Source: Arthrobacter zhaoxinii (GTDB taxonomy: Bacteria; Actinomycetota; Actinomycetes; Actinomycetales; Micrococcaceae). Taken from it: a stretch of 64,000 bases of DNA. Within the stretch, counting starts at the first letter, position 1; each line of letters starts with the position of its first letter. Made by a program: the position numbers and the translations under genes. Below are positions 1 through 8,916 of the stretch, one piece after another. The stretch lies in NCBI RefSeq assembly GCF_024385505.1, contig NZ_JANFLT010000001.1:62001-126000 (forward strand), read 5' to 3'. The notes beneath the pieces were generated by a model. The model saw only the letters and a program-made list of their open reading frames with translations. It ran no database searches and was not told where the DNA came from.

Positions 1-50
1 ACGACGGTGGAAGACGAGGTGGAAACAGGGCTGTTTGCGGCGGTTGTCAT
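1..50 (-). CDS. rph: 5' end of a gene, probably ribonuclease PH
   Basis: The complement carries an ATG at position 50 that opens a frame running off the window edge. The 16 complete codons read MTTAANSPVSTSSSTV, followed by the first two bases of a further Val codon. RNase PH proteins of this group often begin with a short variable Ser/Thr-rich leader before the conserved VRADGR motif, which would follow directly. In mycobacteria rph lies next after murI and the Rv1339-type MBL gene, both present just inside this window on the same strand. A TAGACT box sits exactly at -12 to -7 from the ATG, as in a leaderless mRNA. The catalytic part is outside the window, so the product is inferred from position and the first residues only. 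Confidence 0.45.
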   Translation of the reverse strand, partial: MTTAANSPVSTSSSTV

Positions 51-56
51 AGGCCC

Positions 57-62
57 AGTCTA
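57..62 (-). promoter_or_regulatory. -10 box (TAGACT), leaderless start for the gene at 1-50
   Basis: On the complement TAGACT ends 6 nt before the ATG at position 50, so the expected transcription start is the A of the ATG. No convincing -35 hexamer is visible. Confidence 0.45.
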
Positions 63-250
63 TCGGCCGCGCGGTTGCGTGCCCGGCGGACGGTCCCGGC
101 GGACGGGCCCGCCCATAATGGGCCCTACCCTTTCTCTCCCGCGGCCCGGCTCCTAGGGTGGCGCCGTACCGTCGGACCCCCTCCCGCGCGTCCCGAACAC
201 CGGGTGGGGAAACGACTTCCTGCAATGAGGCAGAAAGGATCGGCACGCAC

Positions 251-1693
251 ATGCGCAGACTTTCATCTATGGGGGTAGCCGTTTCGCTGGCCCTGGCATG
301 GGCCCCGGCAACGGCAACAGCGGCGGAGCCCGCCGTCACGGAGCTCGGCGGGACGCTTCCCGGCGGAGCAACGTGGGCAGCACAGCTGCCGCAGGACTGG
401 AACGGCAAGCTGGTGCTCTACAGCCACGGCTTCCGGCCCGGCCCCGACAATCCGGCGGAGGACCCGGGCTTCGAATCCACTGCCCAGGCGCTGACCGCGC
501 GGGGATTCGCCGTGGCATCCTCGTCCTATGCAGACACCGGCTGGGCACTGGGAACAGCGGTGGAGGACCAGCTGGGCACCCTGGCCGCCTTCTCGGCCTC
601 GGCCGGCGAGCCGGTCCGGACCATCGCCTTCGGCACCTCGATGGGCGGCCTGGTCAGCAGCCTCATAGCCGAAACCCCGGACAGCGGCGTGGACGGAGCG
701 GTGAGCACCTGCGGGCTGCTGGGCGGCGGAATCAACCTGAACAACTACCAGCTGGACGGCATCCACGCGCTCGCCGAACTGCTCCTGCCCGGAGCGGAGC
801 TGCAGTTGACGGGATTCCGCACCGCGGAGGAAGCCGGCGTCACCATCAACGCCCTGATGGGTGCCGTGGAGCAGGCACAGGCGACGCCGGAGGGCCGGGC
901 CCGGCTGGCCCTGGCGGGAGCCCTGATGAACACGCCCACCTGGTTCAGCGGAGACACGGAGCCGGGCCGGAACGATTACGCCGCCCAGCAGGAGGCGCAG
1001 TACAACTGGCTGCTGCAGACCATCCCGTTTGTGGTCGGCTCGCGTGCCTCGATTGTCAACGCCGCCGACGGTGACAGCGGCTGGAACCAGGGGGTGGACT
1101 ACCGCGCCCTGCTGCGGGACTCGGAGCAGCGGCAGCAGGTCAAGGCGCTCTACCGCAGTGCCGGCCTGGACCTGCGCCGGGATCTGCGCACCATCACCTC
1201 GACCGCAGACATCGCACCGGATCCGGAAGCCCTGGACTGGATGGACCGCACCTCGACCCCGCACGGGAATCTCCTGATGCCGGTGCTGACCATGCATACC
1301 CTGGCCGACATCCTGGCACCGGTGGAGTACATGGAGGAGTATGCGGAGACGGTCCGGGACGCCGGCGCCGGTCCGCTGCTGCGCCAGTCCTACGTGGAGC
1401 GGACCGGGCACTGCACCTTCACCGACGCGGAGCGGGTCGGCGCGGTGCTGGCTATGGACGAACGCCTGGATACCGGACGCTGGGGGAACCTGGCCGATCC
1501 CCGGCGGCTTGACCGGGCCGCCGAATCACTGGGACTGGGCGAGGCGGACTTCATCAGATACCGTCCCGCAGAGTTCGTCAACGACCGCAGCTACCCGCAG
1601 GACCCGGGCCACGGACACGGCCACGGACACGGGCCCGGGAAAGGACACGGCCACGGGGACGGCCACGGACACGGCCCCGGGAAGGGCCGCTGA
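251..1693 (+). CDS. Secreted alpha/beta hydrolase with His/Gly-rich C-terminal tail
   Basis: 480 aa from ATG 251, which has an AGAAAGGA-type ribosome site about 10 nt upstream; the upstream in-frame extension to 158 lacks one. Residues 1-25 form a Sec signal peptide (MRRLSSMGVAVSLALAWAPA, then an Ala-rich cleavage site before EPAV). The body is an alpha/beta hydrolase: a nucleophile elbow GTSMGG in IAFGTSMGGLVSSL and a probable catalytic His in ERTGHCTF near the C-terminus. The last 30 or so residues are repeats of GHGHGHGPGK type, a likely metal-binding or wall-interacting tail. The substrate is unknown; esterase, peptidase and lipase are all possible. It lies tail-to-tail with the MBL gene and appears inserted between that gene and the putative rph. 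Confidence 0.8.
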   Translation: MRRLSSMGVAVSLALAWAPATATAAEPAVTELGGTLPGGATWAAQLPQDWNGKLVLYSHGFRPGPDNPAEDPGFESTAQALTARGFAVASSSYADTGWALGTAVEDQLGTLAAFSASAGEPVRTIAFGTSMGGLVSSLIAETPDSGVDGAVSTCGLLGGGINLNNYQLDGIHALAELLLPGAELQLTGFRTAEEAGVTINALMGAVEQAQATPEGRARLALAGALMNTPTWFSGDTEPGRNDYAAQQEAQYNWLLQTIPFVVGSRASIVNAADGDSGWNQGVDYRALLRDSEQRQQVKALYRSAGLDLRRDLRTITSTADIAPDPEALDWMDRTSTPHGNLLMPVLTMHTLADILAPVEYMEEYAETVRDAGAGPLLRQSYVERTGHCTFTDAERVGAVLAMDERLDTGRWGNLADPRRLDRAAESLGLGEADFIRYRPAEFVNDRSYPQDPGHGHGHGHGPGKGHGHGDGHGHGPGKGR

Positions 1694-1701
1694 CCGAGGG
1701 G

Positions 1702-2553
1702 CTATCCCGCCGGCCGGACCCCGCCCGGCACTGCGAGCGGTGCGGTGAAGGGGCTGCCGACGTCGTAGGAGACACCGGCGACGGCGACCGCCAGGTCCCC
1801 GGCATAGGTTTCGCGTGCCTCGGAAACGCTGACGCTGGCATCGTTCCAGACCGGCAGATGTGTGAGCAGCAGCCGCCGGGCGTTTGCTGCGGTCGACGCT
1901 TCTCCGGCGCGGCGGCCGGTCAGGTGCACCCCTTCGATCGCGTCGTCGCGGCCCTCATGGAAGGCAGCTTCGCAGAGGAAGACATCGGTGTCCCGGGCGG
2001 CATCCTCCAGGCCGGGGCAGGAATCGGTGTCCCCGGAATAGGCCAGGGTCCGGAGCACGGGCTCGCCGTCGGCGTCCAGGGTGCGGGCTTCCACGCGCAG
2101 GGCGTACGCCTCTTCGGCCGGGTGCCGCACCGGGTACGGGGTCACGGTGAACGGTCCGATCTGCACCGGGCTGCCGGCGGTCCAGTTGGAGAACTCGAAG
2201 TCCTCGTGCATGCCCGGATCCAGCTCCAGTCCGTAGGCGGTGGCCATGCGGTCTGCCGTTGCAGCCGGTCCCCAGACCTTGATCCGGTCCCGGTTCCAGC
2301 CGGACGGGTCCCAGTGCACGGCCACGTGCAGGCCGCACAGGTCCATGCAGTGGTCCGGATGCAGGTGGGTCAGCAGGACCGCGTCAATGTCCCGCAGGTC
2401 CATGTAGCGCTGCAGTGCGCCCAGGCTGCCGTTGCCAAGGTCAAGCAGGATCCTCCAGTCGCGAACGCCGTCGTTGGCGGTCACGAGGTAGCACGACGCC
2501 GGCGAGGCCGGGCCGGGGAAGGAGCCGCTGCAGCCCACAATGGTCAGTTTCAT
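1702..2553 (-). CDS. MBL-fold phosphodiesterase, RNase Z-like (Rv1339 type)
   Basis: 283 aa metallo-beta-lactamase fold protein. The N-terminus [20 protein letters not shown] is typical of the RNase Z/ElaC-like branch. The metal-binding motif [10 protein letters not shown] (HxHxDH) is intact, and further ligands are likely in [11 protein letters not shown] and LLTHLPVW. Its start overlaps the murI stop by 4 nt (ATGA), so the two are translationally coupled. The mycobacterial homologue at the same place, Rv1339, has been characterised as an atypical cAMP phosphodiesterase, so cyclic-nucleotide turnover is the best guess. tRNA 3' processing or another phosphodiesterase role is the alternative. 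Confidence 0.85.
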   Translation of the reverse strand: MKLTIVGCSGSFPGPASPASCYLVTANDGVRDWRILLDLGNGSLGALQRYMDLRDIDAVLLTHLHPDHCMDLCGLHVAVHWDPSGWNRDRIKVWGPAATADRMATAYGLELDPGMHEDFEFSNWTAGSPVQIGPFTVTPYPVRHPAEEAYALRVEARTLDADGEPVLRTLAYSGDTDSCPGLEDAARDTDVFLCEAAFHEGRDDAIEGVHLTGRRAGEASTAANARRLLLTHLPVWNDASVSVSEARETYAGDLAVAVAGVSYDVGSPFTAPLAVPGGVRPAG

Positions 2554-3551
2554 TCCGTGCCGTTCCGGGAGGCGCCGCTGTGCGCCTCCATGCGTTCAGG
2601 GGCGTCCGCCCGGGCGGCGGCAATCATCTGCGGGGTGACCCGGGCCATGCTGCCGGTGGGGTAATGCGCGGAGACGTGCTCCACCTGCTGGACGCTGAGG
2701 ACCTCGGGGCCCAGGAAGCGCCGGGCGAGCAGTTCGAAGGAAGACGAGTCTCCGGTGGCAACAAAGGTGTGCTGCGGAGGAGTCTGTAGGCGCCGTTCAA
2801 TCCCGTGGGAAATCAGGGCCCGGTAGACGTCCTTGGCGGTTTCCTCGGCGCTGGAGACAAGCGTGACGCCGTCGCCCATGACATACGAAATCACGCCGGT
2901 AAGGAGCGGATAGTGGGTGCAGCCCAGGACCAGGGTGTCCACGTCACGGGCCTTCAGCGGAGCCAGGTATTCCTCGGCAGTGGCCAGCACATCGGGGCCG
3001 GACGTGATGCCCGCTTCGACAAACTCCACGAACGCCGGGCAGGCCACCGAGGACACCTGCAGGTGCGGGGCCGCGGCGAAGGTGTCGTCATAGGCGCGCG
3101 AGCCCACCGTGGCGGCCGTGCCGATGACGCCGATCCGTCCGGTGCGGGTAGCGGCGACTGCCCGGCGGACAGCCGGCTGGATGACTTCGATGACGGGAAT
3201 GCCGTAGCGGCGGGTGTAGCGTTCGCGGGCGTCACGCAGGACGGCGGCGGACGCGGAGTTGCATGCAATCACCAGGAGCTTGACGCCGGAATCCACCAGC
3301 TCGTCCATCACGCCCAGGGCCTTGGCCCGGACTTCCGCTATCGGCAGCGGGCCGTAGGGTCCGTTGGCCGTATCCCCCACGTACATGATCGCTTCGTTGG
3401 GCAGCTGGTCCAGGACGGCGCGGGCGACCGTCAGGCCGCCGACGCCGGAGTCGAAGATGCCGATCGGGGCGTCCGGGTCCTTGACCCGGACTGCTTCAGG
3501 CTGTGATGTGCCCAGTGGATGCTCAGAGGTGCTGGCCGGGTGCGAACTCAT
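2550..3551 (-). CDS. murI: Glutamate racemase
   Basis: 333 aa. Interconverts L- and D-glutamate in the cytoplasm, supplying D-Glu to MurD for peptidoglycan. Both catalytic cysteines are present, in VIACNSASA and LGCTHYPLL, together with the N-terminal [12 protein letters not shown] motif. A 13-residue longer frame exists, but ATG 3551 fits the family better; a polar tail of about 27 residues still precedes the conserved core ([10 protein letters not shown]). The C-terminus also extends past the core. First gene of a coupled pair with the MBL phosphodiesterase. Confidence 0.95.
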   Translation of the reverse strand: MSSHPASTSEHPLGTSQPEAVRVKDPDAPIGIFDSGVGGLTVARAVLDQLPNEAIMYVGDTANGPYGPLPIAEVRAKALGVMDELVDSGVKLLVIACNSASAAVLRDARERYTRRYGIPVIEVIQPAVRRAVAATRTGRIGVIGTAATVGSRAYDDTFAAAPHLQVSSVACPAFVEFVEAGITSGPDVLATAEEYLAPLKARDVDTLVLGCTHYPLLTGVISYVMGDGVTLVSSAEETAKDVYRALISHGIERRLQTPPQHTFVATGDSSSFELLARRFLGPEVLSVQQVEHVSAHYPTGSMARVTPQMIAAARADAPERMEAHSGASRNGTE

Positions 3552-3645
3552 AATGTAACGACAATAGTCCTCCCCCGCGCGCTGGGACATTCACGGTTCC
3601 GTGCGCTTGCTCACAAAGGTATCTGTCGATGCGGGCTGATGCCCG

Positions 3646-4203
3646 TCAGTTCAGGGACTCCAGCAGTGCCTGCATCAGCGTCTCCTGCAGCCATGTGACG
3701 AAGTTGTACACCAGCGCAAGGTATCCGTCGACGTCCTGGGCCTTGGAGGGATCGGTGATGTCATGCAGCCGCTCGGCGGTTTCGTCATCGTCAATGCCCA
3801 GGCGGTCGCCCAGCACCAGCCGGACGTCGTTGAGCGCCCGGGCGAAAAGCTGCGCCTGCTCGGTGTCCAGCCGCAGCGGAGCCGCTTCAAGCTGCAGTGC
3901 CGCGGAACGGAGGGCACCCTGTTTCGATTCCCGCAGCGAGCGTTCCGTGAACCGCCGGAACTCCAGGGCGTCGTCGTCGTTGCCCGTGGTGCCGCTGGGG
4001 AGCAGCCGCAGCAGCGCGGAATCTTCGGGGACGGCGGCCGACGGGTCGATGCCGACCATGGCGGCGAGGGGATCAGCGTCCGCTGCCGTGTCCGGTTCGA
4101 GGAGCTCCTGCACGTCGGAGAAGAGTTTGCGCAGCAGGTCCCGCTCCCCCGGTTCCAGGTTTGCGGTGATGCCCTTGCGGGTGAGTTTGAAGCCGGTGGC
4201 CAC
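3646..4203 (-). CDS. DUF2017 domain protein
   Basis: 185 aa from GTG 4203. The protein is acidic and helical, with the typical beginning MATGFKLTRKGITANLEPGE and LLRKLFSDVQELL; it matches the actinobacterial DUF2017 family. The gene follows clpS on the same strand after 51 nt, as it does in many actinobacteria. This suggests a link to Clp-dependent proteolysis, but no function is established. No catalytic motif or membrane segment is visible. Confidence 0.85.
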   Translation of the reverse strand: MATGFKLTRKGITANLEPGERDLLRKLFSDVQELLEPDTAADADPLAAMVGIDPSAAVPEDSALLRLLPSGTTGNDDDALEFRRFTERSLRESKQGALRSAALQLEAAPLRLDTEQAQLFARALNDVRLVLGDRLGIDDDETAERLHDITDPSKAQDVDGYLALVYNFVTWLQETLMQALLESLN

Positions 4204-4254
4204 GTCTATCCGTTTCTGTTCTCAGGTCTTAGGGGTCTTTAGGGGGCGGCGGCG

Positions 4255-4563
4255 CTAGGCCGCGTCCGCCTTCTGGAAGGTGGCCCAAAGCCCGTAGGAA
4301 TGCATCGCGAGGGTATCCCGTTCCGCGGATTCGCGTGATCCGGTGGCCACCACGGATTTTCCGGCCTCGTGCACTTCCAGCATCAGGCGGTGGGATTTGG
4401 ACTCCGAGTAGCCGAAGTAGCTTTGGAAAACGTAGCTGACGTAGCTCATGAGGTTGACGGGGTCATTCCAGACAATCACGACCCAGGGGATGTCCGCTGC
4501 CGTGAGGCCTTGGGTCTCCTCACGTGTCAGGGTGTCCGTTCCGGTCGCGGTGCTGGTAGCCAT
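4255..4563 (-). CDS. clpS: ATP-dependent Clp protease adaptor ClpS
   Basis: 102 aa. ClpS binds N-degron substrates and delivers them to the ClpC/ClpP ATPase-protease. The conserved core is visible: [20 protein letters not shown], then the helix with [16 protein letters not shown], which holds the residues shaping the N-degron pocket, then [16 protein letters not shown]. The N-terminal extension is about 27 residues and polar, as usual. TACAAT on the complement at 4571-4576 stands 7 nt before the ATG, so the transcript may have almost no leader. The gene is divergent from pncB. Confidence 0.95.
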   Translation of the reverse strand: MATSTATGTDTLTREETQGLTAADIPWVVIVWNDPVNLMSYVSYVFQSYFGYSESKSHRLMLEVHEAGKSVVATGSRESAERDTLAMHSYGLWATFQKADAA

Positions 4564-4570
4564 GGTTCCA

Positions 4571-4576
4571 ATTGTA
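4571..4576 (-). promoter_or_regulatory. -10 box (TACAAT) for clpS
   Basis: TACAAT on the complement ends 7 nt before the clpS ATG, predicting a leader of about 1 nt. No good -35 is seen. Confidence 0.4.
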
Positions 4577-4635
4577 GTGAGAAATCCGTTTCGGACCTGC
4601 GCCCGGACACCGTCTCCTCATTCGGGATAAGCGGG

Positions 4636-4641
4636 TTAGAG
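4636..4641 (+). promoter_or_regulatory. -10 box (TAGAGT) for pncB
   Basis: TAGAGT ends 8 nt before GTG 4650, predicting a transcript starting within about 2 nt of that codon. It argues for GTG 4650 rather than TTG 4644 as the start. Confidence 0.4.
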
Positions 4642-4649
4642 TTTTGCCT

Positions 4650-5969
4650 GTGAACAGTCCCGCCTCCTCCCCGAATTCCGCCCTCTACACGGACCACTAC
4701 GAGCTGACCATGCTCCAGGCCGCCCTCCACGCGGGCACGGCCTCCCGCCGGTCCGTGTTCGAAGTCTTTGCCCGGCGCCTGCCGGACGGCCGCCGCTACG
4801 GCGTCACCGCCGGTACGGGCCGCATCCTGGAGGCCCTGGAGAATTTCCGCTTTGACCAGCCGCAGCTGGATTTCCTGGCCGGCACCAACGTGGTGGATGA
4901 AGGCACCCTCGCGTGGCTGGCGGATTTCCGGTTCTCCGGCAACATCTACGGCTACGCCGAGGGTGAAGCCTACTTCCCGCAGTCCCCGCTGCTGATTGTC
5001 GAATCCACCTTCGGCGAGGCCTGCATCCTCGAGACCATGGTCCTGTCCATGCTCAACCACGACAGTGCCATTGCCTCCGCAGCCTCCCGTATGACCTCCG
5101 CCGCCGACGGCCGCCCGTGCATTGAAATGGGTTCGCGCCGCACGCACGAGGAAGCAGCCGTTGCCGCAGCCCGCGCCGCGGTGATTGCCGGGTTCAACAG
5201 CACCTCCAACCTGGAGGCGGGACGGCGCTACGGCCTGAAGACGGTCGGTACGGCCGCGCATTCCTTCACGCTCCTGCACGATTCCGAGAAGGAAGCCTTC
5301 ACCGCGCAGACGGCGGCGCTGGGGGCGGGCACGTCCCTGCTGGTGGATACGTACGACGTCGAGCAGGGAGTCCGCACGGCTGTGGAGGTCGCCGGGCCGT
5401 CCCTGGGCGGCGTGCGGCTGGATTCCGGGGACCTTGTGGCGCAGGCCCGCTGGGTGCGCGATCTGCTTGACGAGCTGGGCAACACCGACACCCGCATCAT
5501 GGTCACGTCCGACCTGGACGAGTTCGCCATCGCAGCGCTGGCCTCGGCGCCCGTGGATACCTACGGCGTCGGCACCTCCCTGGTCACCGGTTCCGGCGCC
5601 CCCACCGCCGGCATGGTCTACAAGCTGGTCAGCCGCGAGGGAGACGACCACGAGTTCGTCTCCGTGGCCAAGGCCGCGAAGAACAAGGTGTCGCTCGGCG
5701 GACGGAAGTACGCGCTGCGGCGCCTGGATGACCACGGGACGGCGACCGCCGAGGTGATCGGCATCGGCCACGCCCCGGAGAACGACGGCGACGACCGTAC
5801 CCTGCTGCACCAGTTCGTGGCCGACGGCCGCGTCCTGCCCGGCTGGACCGGGCCCGAGGCGGTGACGCGTGCTGCGCAGCGGCACGCGGCATCCCTCGCC
5901 GAACTGCCCACCTCGGTGAACCGCCTGCAGCGCGGCGAACCTGCCATCCCTACCGAATACGAGGAGTAA
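4650..5969 (+). CDS. pncB: Nicotinate phosphoribosyltransferase
   Basis: 439 aa. Makes nicotinate mononucleotide from nicotinate and PRPP in the Preiss-Handler NAD salvage route. The type II NAPRTase signature is present: N-terminal LYTDHYELTMLQAALHAG, the central EMGSRRTHEEAAV and FNSTSNLEAGRRYGL, and the phosphate-binding region VRLDSGDLVAQAR followed by YGVGTSLVTGSGAP. TTG 4644 is an alternative start two codons earlier. pncA follows after 2 nt, so both salvage steps are made from one transcript. Confidence 0.95.
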   Translation: MNSPASSPNSALYTDHYELTMLQAALHAGTASRRSVFEVFARRLPDGRRYGVTAGTGRILEALENFRFDQPQLDFLAGTNVVDEGTLAWLADFRFSGNIYGYAEGEAYFPQSPLLIVESTFGEACILETMVLSMLNHDSAIASAASRMTSAADGRPCIEMGSRRTHEEAAVAAARAAVIAGFNSTSNLEAGRRYGLKTVGTAAHSFTLLHDSEKEAFTAQTAALGAGTSLLVDTYDVEQGVRTAVEVAGPSLGGVRLDSGDLVAQARWVRDLLDELGNTDTRIMVTSDLDEFAIAALASAPVDTYGVGTSLVTGSGAPTAGMVYKLVSREGDDHEFVSVAKAAKNKVSLGGRKYALRRLDDHGTATAEVIGIGHAPENDGDDRTLLHQFVADGRVLPGWTGPEAVTRAAQRHAASLAELPTSVNRLQRGEPAIPTEYEE

Positions 5970-5971
5970 GC

Positions 5972-6589
5972 ATGGCCCGCGCCCTGATTATTGTCGACGT
6001 GCAGAACGACTTCTGCGAAGGCGGCTCGCTGGCAGTGGCCGGCGGGGCCGACCTCGCCGGTGTCATCACCGACTACGTGGAGACCTCGGCAGGCCGGTAC
6101 GACCTGGTCGCGGCAACCCAGGACTGGCACATCGATCCCGGTGCACATTTCTCCGAAACCCCGGACTTCGTGGACTCCTGGCCGCGGCACTGCGTGGCAG
6201 GGACTCCCGGCGCGCAGCTGCACCCGGACCTGGATACCGAGCTGGTTGATGCCTTCTTCCGCAAGGGCCAGTATGAGGCCGCCTATTCCGGTTTCGAGGG
6301 TGTCCTGGCCCCGGATGTAGAGGTACCCCTGGGCGACCCGGAAGCGGAGCCCGATGCGGACACGGAAACCCTCAGCCTGGACGACTGGCTGCGGGACAAT
6401 GACGTGGACGAGGTGGTGGTGCTGGGTCTGGCTGCGGACTACTGCGTACGCGCCACCGCCCTGGACGCCCTTGCCGCCGGCTACACCACCGCGGTGATTC
6501 CGGAGCTGTGCCGCGGCATCAAGCGGGAGACCACGCTCGCGGCGTGGGCGGAACTGGAAGACGCCGGCGTGGAGATCATCGACCTCTAG
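5972..6589 (+). CDS. pncA: Nicotinamidase
   Basis: 205 aa isochorismatase-fold amidase. Converts nicotinamide to nicotinate, the substrate of PncB next door. Catalytic Asp9 is in LIIVDVQNDFCEGG, the metal-binding region in ATQDWHIDPGAHF, and the nucleophilic Cys in VVLGLAADYCVRATALDA; a Lys in FFRKGQYEAAYSGFEG fits the third member of the triad. A GAGGAG ribosome site lies in the last codons of pncB. In mycobacteria the orthologous enzyme activates pyrazinamide. A strong terminator follows. Confidence 0.93.
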   Translation: MARALIIVDVQNDFCEGGSLAVAGGADLAGVITDYVETSAGRYDLVAATQDWHIDPGAHFSETPDFVDSWPRHCVAGTPGAQLHPDLDTELVDAFFRKGQYEAAYSGFEGVLAPDVEVPLGDPEAEPDADTETLSLDDWLRDNDVDEVVVLGLAADYCVRATALDALAAGYTTAVIPELCRGIKRETTLAAWAELEDAGVEIIDL

Positions 6590-6607
6590 CCGCCACGCGC
6601 CACGCGA

Positions 6608-6640
6608 AGGGCCGGCCCGCTTCTGCGGGCCGGCCCTTTT
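6608..6640 (+). terminator. Intrinsic terminator after pncA
   Basis: A perfect 13-bp stem (AGGGCCGGCCCGC / GCGGGCCGGCCCT) with a TTCT loop is followed by a short T run on the + strand. It closes the pncB-pncA unit. The facing helicase gene ends at 6649, and the stem lacks a T run in that direction. Confidence 0.9.
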
Positions 6641-6648
6641 GCCTGCCG

Positions 6649-8445
6649 CTACTTACGGCCGATGAACCAGTCCTGCAGCTTCTTCAGCCGCTTGTTCAGC
6701 TGCTCCTCGTTGGCCTGGGCCACGGGCGGCCCGCCGCAGATCCGCCGCAGTTCGCTGTGCACCACCCCGTGGGGCATGCCGGAGCGGGCGGACCAGGCTG
6801 AAACGTTCTTCGCCAGCTCTGCCCGCAGCTCGGTGAGCCGGCGGTGGTCCACCACTTCGGGGGCTTCCACCGGGGCTGCCTCGGCGGCGGCGCCGGAGCG
6901 GCGGCCCCTGCGGGAGAGCTGCTCATGCTGGCGCTGGCGCAGCAGCGTGCTCATCTGGTCCGCGTCCAGCAGGCCGGGGATGCCGAGGAAGTCCTGTTCC
7001 TCCTCGCTGCCCAGCGCGCCTCCTGTGCCGAACTCGCCGCCGTCGAACAGTACCCGGTCAAAGGAGGCCTGCGATTCCAGGGCCTCGAACTTCTGCTTGG
7101 TCAGCTCGCCGGAGGCCTTTTCCTCACGGTTGGCCGTCTCCATGAGGCTGTCCTCCAGGCCGAAGCCTTCCTCCTCCAGATGGCTGTCCGGACGGTCCAG
7201 TGCGTGGTCGCGTTCAACTTCCATCTGGTTGGCCAGTGCCATCAGGTTCGGCACGGACGGCAGGAACACCGACGCCGTCTCGCCACGCTTGCGGGCACGC
7301 ACGAAACGCCCCACGGCCTGCGCGAAGAACAGCGGCGTGGCGGTGGAGGTGGCATACACGCCGACGGCGAGGCGCGGCACGTCCACGCCTTCGGACACCA
7401 TGCGCACCGCGACCATCCAGCGCTGGGTGCCGGCGGAGAATTCCTCGATCTTTTCGGAGGCCTTGGCATCGTCCGAAAGGATCACGGTGGGTGATTCGCC
7501 CATGATCTTCTTCAGCCAGCCGGCGTAGGCGCGGGCGTCGTCGTGGTCCGTGGCAATCACCAACCCGCCGGCGTCGGGCACGGACCGGCGCACCTCGGTG
7601 AGGCGGCGGTCCGCGGCGGCCAGCACCGCGGGGATCCACTCGCCGGTGGGGTTCAGGGCGGTGCGCCAGGCCTGTGCCGTAATGTCCTTGGTCACCGCGG
7701 CCTCACCCAGCGACGCGGCCATTTCATCGCCTGCACTGGTCCGCCAGCGCATCTGGCCCGAATAGGCCATAAACATCACCGGGCGGACCACGTGGTCCTT
7801 CAGCGCCTGTCCGTAGCCGTAGGTGTAGTCCGCCTTGGAGCGGCGGATGCCGTCCCGGTCTTCGACATACTCCACGAACGGGATCGCAGCGGTATCGGAG
7901 CGGAACGGCGTACCCGTCAGGGAGAGCCGCTTAACCGCCGGTTCGAAGGCTTCGCGGATGCCGTCGCCCCAGGACAGTGCGTCTCCGCCGTGGTGGATTT
8001 CGTCCAGGATCACCAGGGTGCGGGCTGCCTCGGTCTTTGCGCGGTGCAGCATGGGCTTGGAGGCCACCTGCGCATAGGTGACGGCTACGCCGATAAACCC
8101 GTGCCCGTGCCGGCCGTCCGCGTTCTTGAAGTTCGGATCGATGGCCAGGCCCACCTTGGCGGCGGCATCGGCCCACTGCCGTTTCAGGTGGTCCGTCGGG
8201 GCGACGACCGTGATGCGGTTGACGATGCCGCGTTCCACCAGTTCGTTGGCGACACGCAGGGCGAAGGTAGTCTTACCGGCGCCGGGGGTGGCGACGGCCA
8301 GGAAATCGCTGGCATTGGACTCGAAGTACTTCTCCAGCGCCTCCGCCTGCCACTGGCGCAGCTTCGGGGCGGTGCCCCAGGCGGCGCGTTCGGGGTAGGC
8401 GGGCGGCAGTGACGCACCGGCGCCGAACAGGGTTTCGGAACTCAC
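6649..8445 (-). CDS. DEAD/DEAH-box superfamily 2 helicase
   Basis: 598 aa from GTG 8445. Superfamily 2 ATPase of the Res/XPB-like type. Q-like segment LRQWQAEALEKYF, Walker A VATPGAGKTTFALR, motif II LVILDEIHHGGD, motif III-like SLTGTPFRSD, then a second RecA domain with VRMVSEGVDVPRLAVGVYAT and QAVGRFVRARKRGE (motif VI). The C-terminal region of about 150 residues is charged and family specific. Conserved in actinobacteria beside the DUF3039 gene, which also lies upstream here. A DNA or RNA remodelling role is likely; the substrate is unknown. Confidence 0.85.
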   Translation of the reverse strand: MSSETLFGAGASLPPAYPERAAWGTAPKLRQWQAEALEKYFESNASDFLAVATPGAGKTTFALRVANELVERGIVNRITVVAPTDHLKRQWADAAAKVGLAIDPNFKNADGRHGHGFIGVAVTYAQVASKPMLHRAKTEAARTLVILDEIHHGGDALSWGDGIREAFEPAVKRLSLTGTPFRSDTAAIPFVEYVEDRDGIRRSKADYTYGYGQALKDHVVRPVMFMAYSGQMRWRTSAGDEMAASLGEAAVTKDITAQAWRTALNPTGEWIPAVLAAADRRLTEVRRSVPDAGGLVIATDHDDARAYAGWLKKIMGESPTVILSDDAKASEKIEEFSAGTQRWMVAVRMVSEGVDVPRLAVGVYATSTATPLFFAQAVGRFVRARKRGETASVFLPSVPNLMALANQMEVERDHALDRPDSHLEEEGFGLEDSLMETANREEKASGELTKQKFEALESQASFDRVLFDGGEFGTGGALGSEEEQDFLGIPGLLDADQMSTLLRQRQHEQLSRRGRRSGAAAEAAPVEAPEVVDHRRLTELRAELAKNVSAWSARSGMPHGVVHSELRRICGGPPVAQANEEQLNKRLKKLQDWFIGRK

Positions 8446-8583
8446 GCGGAAAACGCACCCCTTCCCGGCTCTCGACGGGTGGGCGCAGGCGTAATAACAG
8501 AGGTCATGCAGGCATCAGGACTAACTGCCTTCACCGCGGAAGGCTGGGAAACGGAGCGGGCACATCACGGCCGGAAGAACGTA

Positions 8584-8901
8584 CTACTTCTTACCCTTGG
8601 GATCGTCGCCTTCGGGACGCAGGCCGTCGTAGACTTCCTTGCACGTGGGACAGACGGGGAACTTTTTCGGGTCACGTCCGGGTGTCCAGACCTTGCCGCA
8701 AAGGGCGATGACGGGCTCGCCCGAAAGCGCGGATTCCATGATCTTTTCCTTGCGGACATAGTGGGCAAAGCGCTCACTGTCGCCGGGTTCCAGCTCTTCG
8801 CGGAGTTCTTCGCGCTCGATGGTGGCCGTGGACGTACCGTTGTCATCCAGGCGGCGGGGATCGTTTTCGAAAGGATCGGGAGGCAGGCTCATGCGTTCCA
8901 T
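8584..8901 (-). CDS. DUF3039 domain protein
   Basis: 105 aa. A small charged protein with one putative zinc site: FAHYVRKEKIMESALSGEPVIALCGKVWTPGRD with a later FPVCPTCKEVYDGL (CxxC). It matches the actinobacterial DUF3039 family; function unknown. ATG 8892, three codons in, is an alternative start. It precedes the helicase gene on the same strand by 138 nt, a gap in which I see nothing distinctive. Confidence 0.85.
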   Translation of the reverse strand: MERMSLPPDPFENDPRRLDDNGTSTATIEREELREELEPGDSERFAHYVRKEKIMESALSGEPVIALCGKVWTPGRDPKKFPVCPTCKEVYDGLRPEGDDPKGKK

Positions 8902-8916
8902 CTTAGTACCCGAAGA

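Noticed and set aside
4527-5885. 452-residue - strand frame opposite pncB
   Set aside because: Antisense shadow caused by high GC at third positions; no recognisable motif, while pncB is complete.
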